From Terriglobia bacterium (GTDB taxonomy: Bacteria > Acidobacteriota > Terriglobia > Versatilivoradales > Versatilivoraceae), in NCBI GenBank assembly GCA_951813285.1, contig OX638355.1, positions 2,437,136 to 2,501,135 on the forward strand: a stretch of 64,000 nt of DNA. Reading direction: 5' to 3'. Every line of letters starts with the position of its first letter. Positions within the stretch are counted from its first letter, which is position 1. The position numbers were made by a program, and so were the translations under genes. Of this stretch, positions 26,444-34,211 are shown one piece after another. The notes beneath the pieces were generated by a model. That model saw nothing but the letters and a program-made list of their open reading frames with translations. It did no database searches and was not told the DNA's origin.

Positions 26444-27142
26444 TCACTCCAACCGGGCCGCCAGTCCCTGGAGAATCGGGTCCAGGAGTCGATTCAGCCG
26501 GGTGAAGCGACGGGGTTCGGACAACATCTGTTCGGCACTCTGAATGAACGGTCTGTCGACGAGTTCGTCGGCACAGCCGTGAGCCAGATCCTCCAGGGCT
26601 TTTCGGGTGGTTTCGAGATGGAATTGAAGCCCCAGGACCCGGTCGCCGTAGGCGAAGGCCTGGTTCACACAGGCCTGGCTGCGAGCCAGGTGCAGAGCCC
26701 CTCGGGGCAGGTCGAAGGTCTCTCCGTGCCAGTGAAAGACCTCGGCTTGTGGGGGAAACAGTTTCCCCAGGTTGTGGGCGGCCGCCTCCGGGGAGCGTTG
26801 AACGGGAAACCAGCCGATCTCGGGCTCGCTGTTCTTGTATACCCTGGAGCCGAGAACATCGGCGATGAGCTGGCTGCCCAGGCAGACCCCCAGAATGGCT
26901 TTTTCGGCCTGGAGGGCCTGAGCGATAAAGTCCTTTTCGGCCTTGAGCCAGGCGTGTTCGGACTCGTCGTTGGCGCTCATGGGGCCGCCCATCACCACCA
27001 GCCAATCGATCTCATCCACGGGTGGAAGCGGTTCATCCCGATAGAGCTCGGTCAGGCTGACCTGCCATCCGCGTTCCTGGAACCAGGGAAGCATGGAGCC
27101 CAGTCCCTCGAAGGGCACGTGTTTCAAGGTGTGAACTCTCAT
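26444..27142 (-). CDS. Class I glutamine amidotransferase-like protein (GMP synthase type)
   Basis: 232 residues, a stand-alone GATase1 domain. The nucleophile lies in ILGVCLGSQLIADVLG and the catalytic His-Glu pair in VLGLQFHLETT; the oxyanion strand is LVVMGGPMSANDE. Such free-standing proteins may hydrolyse glutamine or gamma-glutamyl compounds; no partner synthetase is adjacent. It starts at the ATG of MRVHTLKHVPFEGLGS, 28 bases after the aldose epimerase stop on the same strand. Confidence 0.85.
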   Translation of the reverse strand: MRVHTLKHVPFEGLGSMLPWFQERGWQVSLTELYRDEPLPPVDEIDWLVVMGGPMSANDESEHAWLKAEKDFIAQALQAEKAILGVCLGSQLIADVLGSRVYKNSEPEIGWFPVQRSPEAAAHNLGKLFPPQAEVFHWHGETFDLPRGALHLARSQACVNQAFAYGDRVLGLQFHLETTRKALEDLAHGCADELVDRPFIQSAEQMLSEPRRFTRLNRLLDPILQGLAARLE

Positions 27143-27170
27143 ATCCTCAAGTGCCTGAAGTTCCGGCTGC

Positions 27171-28355
27171 TCATTCCGTTCCGAATGTGAACACCACGGT
27201 ATGGCGATAGGTCTCACCCGGCCGAAGGACGATGGAGTGCCACCCCGGCTGGCCCTCCTTGGTGATGGAATCGGGGAAGTGCTGGGTTTCCAGGCAGAAT
27301 CCGGTCTGTTTTTGATAGGCGACGCCGCCCTTGCCCTGGAACGAGCCGTCCAGGTAGTTGCCGGTATAGAGCTGGACTCCCGGTGCGGTGGTGTGCACTT
27401 CCAGGGTCCTGCCGGAAACGGGCTCCCGCACCCGGGCGGCCCGCCTCAACTGTCCGGGGGATCCCTCCAGAACAAAGTTGACGTCGTAGCCCTCGCGCTG
27501 ATCCTTGGCGTCCGCCGAAATATCTCCGATGTCGGCGCCGAGCGTCTTGGGCTTGGTGAAGTCGAAGCGCGTCCCCTCGACCGGGGTGATCTCGCCGGTT
27601 GGAACGCCCAGCCCATCCGATACCGTATAGCTGGGCGCATTCAACTGCAGCTCATGTCCCAGCACGTTGGCGGCGTCGTGTCCCGCCAGGTTCCAGTAGG
27701 CGTGATGGGCCAGGTTGACGATGGTGGGAGCATCGGTTTCCGCCTCCATCTCGAACCTCAGCGTGTTGTCGTCTGCCAGGGTATAGGTGACCGAGGTGGT
27801 CAGATTTCCGGGGTAACCCTCTTCTCCGTCGGGGCTGGTGTAGGTCATCTTCACCGAAGCCCCGCTGTCTGATTCGGACTCGCCGGCCACTGTCCACACC
27901 TTTCGATCGAAGCCCTGGTCTCCTCCGTGCAGGTGGTGTTCCCCGTAATTTTTGGTCAGGGTGTACTCACGGCCGTCGATCGTGAACCTGGCGTTGGAAA
28001 TTCGGTTCACCACCCGCCCGCAGATGCAGCCGAAGTAGGGATGGCGCGGCAGGTAGTCCCCCAGCTTGTCGAAACCCAGGGTGACGTCGGCCATCCGGCC
28101 CTGGCGGTCCGGAACGTGCATCTCTGTGAGGATCGTTCCGTAATTGGTGATCCGGGCTTTCAGGCCCTGGCGGTTGGTCAAGGTGTAGAGGAAGACCGGG
28201 GACTCTCCCACCTGTCCCCATTCCACCTTTTGCAGTCGCGGCGCTTGTGCCTCGTCACCCGACCGGCTGGATTCGGGTGGGCCGCAACTGAGAGTCCCGG
28301 CCAGAAGGCTCACGGCCATCAGGGTCGGGGTTACTTGTCGGTAGCCTTTCGTCAT
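27171..28355 (-). CDS. galM: Aldose 1-epimerase, predicted exported
   Basis: 394 residues. An N-terminal signal with a lipoprotein-like cysteine (LMAVSLLAGTLSCGPPESS) precedes a galactose-mutarotase fold: NYGTILTEMHVPDRQGRMAD, CGRVVNRISNARFTIDG, the catalytic histidines in NLAHHAYWNLAG, and the C-terminal Glu region GFCLETQHFPDSIN-like (read GFCLETQHFPDSI). It interconverts alpha and beta anomers of hexoses. The signal peptide suggests it acts outside the cytoplasm. Same strand as the amidotransferase and PHP genes, with short gaps. Confidence 0.9.
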   Translation of the reverse strand: MTKGYRQVTPTLMAVSLLAGTLSCGPPESSRSGDEAQAPRLQKVEWGQVGESPVFLYTLTNRQGLKARITNYGTILTEMHVPDRQGRMADVTLGFDKLGDYLPRHPYFGCICGRVVNRISNARFTIDGREYTLTKNYGEHHLHGGDQGFDRKVWTVAGESESDSGASVKMTYTSPDGEEGYPGNLTTSVTYTLADDNTLRFEMEAETDAPTIVNLAHHAYWNLAGHDAANVLGHELQLNAPSYTVSDGLGVPTGEITPVEGTRFDFTKPKTLGADIGDISADAKDQREGYDVNFVLEGSPGQLRRAARVREPVSGRTLEVHTTAPGVQLYTGNYLDGSFQGKGGVAYQKQTGFCLETQHFPDSITKEGQPGWHSIVLRPGETYRHTVVFTFGTE

Positions 28356-28469
28356 GGGTTCCTCCCGTGGATGGACGGCCGGTTGTCGTCCATGGGCCAA
28401 AACGGCCTCCGTTAGCGGGCAGGCATTCCCGGCCGGCAGGTGGCTCCATCCTGGATGCGCCCGGTTCGC

Positions 28470-29456
28470 TTAGCGAGCCTGATCCACAAATACCGGCTGA
28501 GTCCAGGCCGTGTATCCCATGGAGTCCACTACCCGGGCCCGCACGTAGCGTTCGCCTCCCTGGAACCGATAGCCGGCGTTCAAGCCGTGAGCCTTGCTGA
28601 GCAGGCGGCCGCCGTCACCGATGAAATGGGTGGTGTACTTGAAGGTGGGTTTCTCCTGGATGACGATTTCGATCCCCTGGTCGTCCACCTGCAGGTCCGA
28701 CAGGGAAACGCCGGTGGACGAGTAGAAGCGGCCGGCCTCCAGGCCCTCCATGATGGCCCCGGCCGAGAGCCGGGGAGCCCGGACCACCACCCAGCCGCGC
28801 CCGGGGTTGAGGCGGTCGGGGGAATATTCCCCCTTGAAGTGGTGGGCGTCGTCCACGGCGATGCCGTAAATGAGCTTGCCGCTGCTGAGGATCTCGTCCC
28901 ACATGGCCTCCAGGCCGGGCGAGCCGCCGCCGCCGTGGTTGTTGACCGACGGCGAGCCGTTGTAGATCTCCAAGAGCTTGTTGTTGCGGACTTGGCGCAT
29001 TTGATCGGCGGTCAGAGCCCAGCGGAAGTTGGGGTGGTTGATGTGGGGCACACCGCCCGCCCCGCGGATGGCGTCCACGTTGCGCTGAAGGGTGTCGACC
29101 GCGTCGGAGCCGCCTTGAGGCGGGACGACCTCCCGCAGGTTCAGTCCATTGATATGGATGGGGCTTCCTTCGAAGCTGTCGGTGACTTCTTCTCCGTTGA
29201 TGACCAGGAACTTCTCCCGGGCTGCAAAAATGCTGTTGAGACCCTTGACCTCGGTCAGAAAGTTATGGTCCGACAGCACCAGGAAGTGGAAGCCGTGTTC
29301 CTTGTACCAGCGCACCACCTCGTCCGGGGTGCTGTCTCCGTCCGAGTTGATGGTGTGGGTGTGGGTATTCCCCTTGTACCACTGCAACGGTTGATTCGGA
29401 GTCATGGCCATCAGGCAGAGGGGGATGAATGCGAAGGCAAGATGGATGCGTTTCAT
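28470..29456 (-). CDS. Exported PHP-domain metal-dependent hydrolase
   Basis: 328 residues: a short signal peptide (MKRIHLAFAFIPLCLMAM) and a PHP domain with the metal-binding motifs WYKGNTHTHTINSDGD and FLVLSDHNFL, plus a later VPHINHPNFRWAL and a GIAVDDAHHFKGE histidine pair. Family members are phosphoesterases; secreted ones of this kind are often found in degradative clusters, but the substrate is unknown. It diverges from the propeller gene at 29659. Confidence 0.8.
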   Translation of the reverse strand: MKRIHLAFAFIPLCLMAMTPNQPLQWYKGNTHTHTINSDGDSTPDEVVRWYKEHGFHFLVLSDHNFLTEVKGLNSIFAAREKFLVINGEEVTDSFEGSPIHINGLNLREVVPPQGGSDAVDTLQRNVDAIRGAGGVPHINHPNFRWALTADQMRQVRNNKLLEIYNGSPSVNNHGGGGSPGLEAMWDEILSSGKLIYGIAVDDAHHFKGEYSPDRLNPGRGWVVVRAPRLSAGAIMEGLEAGRFYSSTGVSLSDLQVDDQGIEIVIQEKPTFKYTTHFIGDGGRLLSKAHGLNAGYRFQGGERYVRARVVDSMGYTAWTQPVFVDQAR

Positions 29457-29658
29457 GGGACCTGTTTCCGAGGGGATTGTGCCGGCATTCGGCTGTACGA
29501 CGAGCCTAAACATAACCCATCCCTCCGAGCCAAGGCAACGATTCCCGAAGGTGTCAGGGGTCTCAAGGGAATAAAGAAAGACAAACCCCTTCTGACTTGC
29601 AATACTGGTTCACTCTTCACTGGTTGATGCAGACCTCTGCCCGCTACGATAGGCCGTA

Positions 29659-30936
29659 ATGGCTGGATTCCTGATTCCTTCACGCCGGATTCTGCTGCTT
29701 TCCGGGCTACTTCTCTCATTGGGTGCACGACAGCATGCGGTCGGTCCGGGGGCGGCCGGAGCGTCGGACTGGCCCCAGTTCCTGGGCCCGAAGCGGAACG
29801 GTGTCTACGGGGGACCGGCGATTTCCGATTCCTGGCCCGCCTCGGGGCCTCCCGTCCTCTGGCGGAAGCCGTTGGGAGAAGGGTTCAGTGGAGCCGTGGT
29901 GCAGGCCGGCCGCCTGGTTCTGTTCCATCGCCTCGAAAACAGCGAACAGGTGGAGTGCCTTGAGGCTCAAACCGGCCGCCCACTGTGGCAATACGACTAT
30001 CCCACCGATTACCGGGACGATTTCGGTTTCGACGGCGGGCCGAGAGCCACCCCGTCGATTTGGGAAGGCAAGGTCTACACCTTCGGCGCCCAGGGAGTGC
30101 TGCATTGTCTGGAGCTGGAGAACGGCAGGAAAGTCTGGAGCCTGAACACCCACGAGAAATTCGGCGTTCGCAAGGGCTTTTTCGGCGCCGCCTGCTCCCC
30201 TCTGGTCGAGGACGGCCGGGTGTTCCTCAACCTTGGCGGACGAGACCAGGCAGGGCTGGTTGCATTCGATGCTCGAACGGGGCGAGTCTTGTGGACCTCC
30301 ACCGATGACGAGGCCAGCTATTCCTCTCCCGCCACGGCCACCTTGGGCGGCCGCCGCCAGGTGCTGTTTTTCACCCGCACCGGACTGGTATCGGCGGATC
30401 CGGCCAGCGGAGAGGTTCTGTTTCGCTTTCGCTGGAGAGCCCGGAGCCGTGCTTCGGTGAACGCCGCCACCCCTCTGGCGGCGGCCCCCCTGATTTTTCT
30501 CTCGGCCAGCTATGGAACCGGAGCGGTTCAGCTCAGGGTCAAGGGCTCCGAGCTGGAAACGGTCTGGACCTCGGACGAGTCCCTTTCCAACCACTATTCG
30601 ACCAGCGTGATCCGTGGTGACCATCTCTTCGGATTTCACGGCCGCCAGGAATATGGCCAATCCCTGCGCTGCGTGGCGTTGCAGACGGGCCGAGTCCTCT
30701 GGAGCCGGGACGGGTTCGGAGCCGGGACCTTGAGCCTGGCGGGGGATCGGCTGCTGGTGCTGAAGGAAAACGGGGAGCTGCTTCTGGTTGCGGCCTCGCC
30801 ACAAGCCTTTCGCCTCATCGCCAAGGCCAGTATCCTGGGGCCGACCGTGCGAGCCTATCCCGCCCTGGCCGACGGCCGCCTGTTTGCACGCAATCAAAAG
30901 GAGTTGGTGGCCGTGGATCTTCAGCCAGGCCGTTAA
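29659..30936 (+). CDS. Exported PQQ-type beta-propeller protein
   Basis: 425 residues: a signal segment (RRILLLSGLLLSLGARQHA) and several PQQ-like WD-type blades, for example VECLEAQTGRPLWQYDYPTD, KVYTFGAQGVLHCLELENG, and LVAFDARTGRVLWTSTDDE. No dehydrogenase active site is visible, so it is probably a scaffold or binding propeller and not a PQQ enzyme. A paralogue with the same blade order lies on the opposite strand at 31211-32716, and the two genes converge. Confidence 0.82.
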   Translation: MAGFLIPSRRILLLSGLLLSLGARQHAVGPGAAGASDWPQFLGPKRNGVYGGPAISDSWPASGPPVLWRKPLGEGFSGAVVQAGRLVLFHRLENSEQVECLEAQTGRPLWQYDYPTDYRDDFGFDGGPRATPSIWEGKVYTFGAQGVLHCLELENGRKVWSLNTHEKFGVRKGFFGAACSPLVEDGRVFLNLGGRDQAGLVAFDARTGRVLWTSTDDEASYSSPATATLGGRRQVLFFTRTGLVSADPASGEVLFRFRWRARSRASVNAATPLAAAPLIFLSASYGTGAVQLRVKGSELETVWTSDESLSNHYSTSVIRGDHLFGFHGRQEYGQSLRCVALQTGRVLWSRDGFGAGTLSLAGDRLLVLKENGELLLVAASPQAFRLIAKASILGPTVRAYPALADGRLFARNQKELVAVDLQPGR

Positions 30937-31210
30937 CAAGCATTAGCCACCAAGGGACAAAACACCCATAGACCCGTCTGGAATCCCATTTTGTGCCTTT
31001 TGTGCTTTTTGTGGTTGAGCCTCTTGCAGAAGTAGGCTCACAGCGAGAGCTTTGCCGGGAAGGGTCAGGGGAAAGCTCCATCGAGGGACCGGATCGCTCT
31101 CTGTTGTCTCATGCAGATGCCGGATTCCGAGTTTTGCAATAGGCTCTTCTGAAACTGGACCTTGCTTGTCCAGGCTTCAATAATTGCAGAATGCTTGTGG
31201 CGCCGCGCAG
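30937..31210. repeat. Intergenic between convergent propeller genes
   Basis: 274 bases. 30988-31026 contains the TTTTGTGCCTTTTGTGCTTT repeat also present in the blocks at 19339 and 32882. No gene or clear terminator hairpin. Confidence 0.55.
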
Positions 31211-32716
31211 TCAGGGGGCGTCGGAGTCCGGCGCGCGCAGGTCGTAGCACAGCAGCCTGGGGGATCCTCCCCGCAGGAAGTCCCGGCGGTTCTGGGAGAC
31301 GTAGAGAAGGCCTCGGCTCAGGACCGGAGGAGACCAGGACTCGCGGGCGGCGAACAGCCAGGCGCGAGAGAGGATCCGGAAGCCCTTGGGAGAGAGGTCG
31401 AGCCACAGAAGGTGGCCCAGTTCGCCCAGGCAGAGGAAATGCCCATCGGCCCAGAGCAGCGAGCCCCTGTAGGTGGTGAAGGTACGGGTCACCTGCCGGC
31501 CGCCGAACTCCAGGGTTTCTTCCCATTCGGGCACGGCGCGCCACATCTCTTTTCCCGTCTTCAGTTCGACGCACACCAGGGCCGCATCGGGCTCATTGCG
31601 GCCGTCGAATCCATACAGATACCCGTCCCGGTGAATGGCCGTGTTCCAGTGCAGGCCGAAGTGGGGCGCGGTCCAGGCCACCCTCCGGGTTCCGTCGGGC
31701 CGAAGGTCGAGCAGCGCCGCTCCCGTTTTGTAGCTGGCCGAGATCAGCACCTGGTTGCCGATCACCACCGGATTGGAAGCATTGACCGACTCATAGCTGC
31801 GGCTTCTCCAGGGAAAGCGGAAGTCGATCTTTCCGTTAGCGGGATCGATGCTCAACAGCCCGCCGGTGGGCGGGCGGCTTTCGCCGCCGGCGAAGACAAA
31901 AATGCGCCGCTTGCCTCCCACCGTGGCCGGAACCGGAGACGCATAGCTGGGACCCCACTGGTCTCCGGCCTCCCAAACGAGTTTGCCGGTCTGTTTATCC
32001 AGAGCGATCACCGAAGGCCCTCCCGGGGTACCCACATTGACAATCAGCAGGTTTCCCTCGACCAGGGGAGTCGAAGCGACCCCGAAGAAATCCTGGGGCA
32101 CCCGGAACTCTCGCGACAAGTGGCGTTTCCAGTGAACTGCACCGGACTCCAGGTCGAGGCAATGGAGCTTGCCTTCGGCGCCGTATGTGTAGACGCGGTT
32201 GCCGTCGATCACCGGGCTGCAGCGGGGCCCGTCGTTGTAACCGTAACGGTCGCTGTAGCCTGTGGGGTAGCGGACGGTCCAGTAACGTTGTCCGGTTTCG
32301 GGATGCAGGCAGTCGACGATTTCCTCCTGGTCCTGGCGGTAGAGGTAAACCAGCCGGGAGTCGTGGATGGCGGGTGAGGTGTAGCCGGTCCCCTTGGCCA
32401 GCTCCCAGACCAGGGGTGGCCCGCCCTCCGGCCAATCCTTGAGCAGGCGGGTCTCGCTGGAAACCCCGTTGTGGGTGGGTCCCAGGAAGGAGGTCCAATC
32501 GTGGGTGACGGCTCCCGCGGGAAGAGGCTTGGGCTTGGCGTGAAAGCGAACGCCGGGGTGGGGATCCGGTAAAGGAGTGCTGTTCTTGGCGGACGCCAGC
32601 AGCCGAGCCGCTCCGGCGGTCCAACCATGGGTCGGCGAAGACCGGTCGCCCGTCTGACAGGCACTCTGTCCGAGCCAGATTCCGGCGAGCATGAATCCCA
32701 GCAACAGCCGTCTCAT
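31211..32716 (-). CDS. Exported PQQ-type beta-propeller lipoprotein
   Basis: 501 residues: a signal peptide ending at a cysteine (LLLGFMLAGIWLGQSACQT), then blades closely parallel to the protein at 29659: LVWELAKGTGYTSPAIHD, RVYTYGAEGKLHCLDLESGA, SVIALDKQTGKLVWEAG. It is therefore a paralogue, somewhat longer at both ends. Start at the ATG of MRRLLLGFML; the frame extends upstream through repeat sequence. Function unknown; likely envelope-anchored. Confidence 0.82.
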   Translation of the reverse strand: MRRLLLGFMLAGIWLGQSACQTGDRSSPTHGWTAGAARLLASAKNSTPLPDPHPGVRFHAKPKPLPAGAVTHDWTSFLGPTHNGVSSETRLLKDWPEGGPPLVWELAKGTGYTSPAIHDSRLVYLYRQDQEEIVDCLHPETGQRYWTVRYPTGYSDRYGYNDGPRCSPVIDGNRVYTYGAEGKLHCLDLESGAVHWKRHLSREFRVPQDFFGVASTPLVEGNLLIVNVGTPGGPSVIALDKQTGKLVWEAGDQWGPSYASPVPATVGGKRRIFVFAGGESRPPTGGLLSIDPANGKIDFRFPWRSRSYESVNASNPVVIGNQVLISASYKTGAALLDLRPDGTRRVAWTAPHFGLHWNTAIHRDGYLYGFDGRNEPDAALVCVELKTGKEMWRAVPEWEETLEFGGRQVTRTFTTYRGSLLWADGHFLCLGELGHLLWLDLSPKGFRILSRAWLFAARESWSPPVLSRGLLYVSQNRRDFLRGGSPRLLCYDLRAPDSDAP

Positions 32717-32881
32717 CGCTTCCTTCTCGAATCCAGGGGCCGTCATCGACTCGGAATAGTACTTGCCTGAAACAAAAGAAAAAAGACAAAAGAAAAAGAG
32801 GAATCCACGAAGGGCCACGAAGAACGACGAAGGGCCACCAAGGCGTTGAATTCAACCGCGACGGGATGGTCGATTACTGAT

Positions 32882-33972
32882 TGAGCCTTTTGCAAAATTC
32901 GGCAGCGTGACCTTTGCCGGGGATGGCCACAAAAGGCACAAGAACACAAAAAGAGCAAAACACTGAAAGCCCGCAAGGCGTTGACTCCCGAAGCTGTCGC
33001 ACAAGTTCCGCGCTATCTGCCTACATTCGGTCAACGCGTCGCCATGAGGATCAACTTCGGATCGTCAAGACTCGAACTCACGAAATTCGTTTTGTGACTT
33101 TTGTGCTTTTTGTGGTGAACTCCCCTTTATCACCAAGTCGCACCCGACTATTGAAATAGGCAGAACATCGCGATTGCCGGCAAAATGACCTGTCCCACTG
33201 CCAATATTGCAAGAGGCTCTCTCGCATGATCTGCACGGCAGGGCTGCGGCCCGGCAACCCGACACGCTCTCTTGAGGAGCAAGAGTGAATGGGAGAACGC
33301 CCACCCGGGAGCGCGGGCGTCTCGCCCGCATAGGACTTGGCACCAAAGTAGCGAATCCTGCAAAGGCGGGTTTGGTGCACTGTTCGAAGGAATGCCCCTG
33401 GATCGCAGGCTGCTGGCACGAATAAGGTTGCGGGCGGGACGCACCCGGGAGCGCGGGCGTCCCGCCCGCATAGGACTTGGCACCAAAGTAGCGAACCCTG
33501 CAAAGGCGGGTTTGGTGCACTGTTCGAGGGAATGCCCCTGGATCGCAGGCTGCTGGCACGAATAAGGTTGCGGGCGGGACGCACCCGGGAGCGCGGGCGT
33601 CCCGCCCGCATAGGACTTGGCACCAAAGTAGCGAACCCTGCAAAGGCGGGTTTGGTGCACTGTTCGAGGGAATGCCCCTGGATCGCAGGCTGCTGGCACG
33701 AATAAGGTTGCGGGCGGGACGCACCCGGGAGCGCGGGCGTCCCGCCCGCATAGGACTTGGCACCAAAGTAGCGAACCCTGCAAAGGCGGGTTTGGTGCAC
33801 TGTTCGAGGGAATGCCCCTGGATCGCAGGCTGCTTGCACGAATAAGGTTGCGGGCGGGACGCCCGCGCTCCCGGGGGGGCTTCCTCCCATGACGTCGGGA
33901 TATCAAGGTCACGATATCGCAGAAGCACCCGGGCGCCGCTCGTCATTGACGGAGCTCCACCCCTATTCGTGT
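32882..33972. repeat. Dispersed repeat block, copy B, with 4-unit tandem array
   Basis: Same ends as copy A at 19339-20008, but 1,091 bases against 670. The difference, 421 bases, equals three extra 140-bp units (420) plus one base. The units start at 33304, 33444, 33584 and 33724, and only the last carries the complete right inverted repeat, ending at 33875. Confidence 0.88.
33304..33875. repeat. Tandem array of four 140-bp hairpin-ended units
   Basis: Each unit begins CCCGGGAGCGCGGGCGT and contains AAGTAGCGAA-CCTGCAAAGG and GGCTGCT-GCACGAATAAGG segments. The units are nearly identical, with a few substitutions in the first (TCTCGCC for TCCCGCC). There is no spacer between units, so it is not a CRISPR array. 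Confidence 0.85.
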
Positions 33973-34211
33973 GTATTCGTGTTCATTCGTGTCTATTCGT
34001 GGTTCGTCTTCATTTCCAAAACGAAAACGGCTGGCTGTTTATCCTGTCTATCCTGTGCATCCATGTTCAATTAGTCGAAAACCGGTTTACCACGACATGG
34101 CCCTTATTCCCGGCAGGATATGAAGATTCCTTGTTTCACCCTCGGATGATCCGCCCGGCAGGGCGGGGACGACACTTGTCTGGAATGCAGCCCGCCGGTG
34201 AGACCGGTGGA

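Larger units (their letters stand above)
32717..34211. repeat. 1.5-kb repeat-filled intergenic region
   Basis: No supportable gene. 32767-32870 is a CCACGAAGG-type repeat; 32882-33972 is repeat block B; 33965-34012 is a run of ATTCGTGT motifs; 34036-34066 is a TATCCTGTCTATCCTGTG repeat; and 34140-34185 is a copy of the CCGCCCGGCAGGGCGGGGAC-type segment also seen near 18910. Three overlapping 250-290-codon frames on the minus strand come from the tandem array. Confidence 0.8.

Noticed and set aside
33304-33875. CRISPR array
   Set aside because: The 140-bp units abut without unique spacers and have hairpin ends; no cas gene is near.
33065-33946. Three overlapping open frames of 250-290 codons on the minus strand, and a 220-codon one at 19264-19926
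   Set aside because: They are translations of the tandem 140-bp repeat (strings like ARASRPQPYSC and AGRPRSRV) in different frames at once; no ribosome binding site or family.
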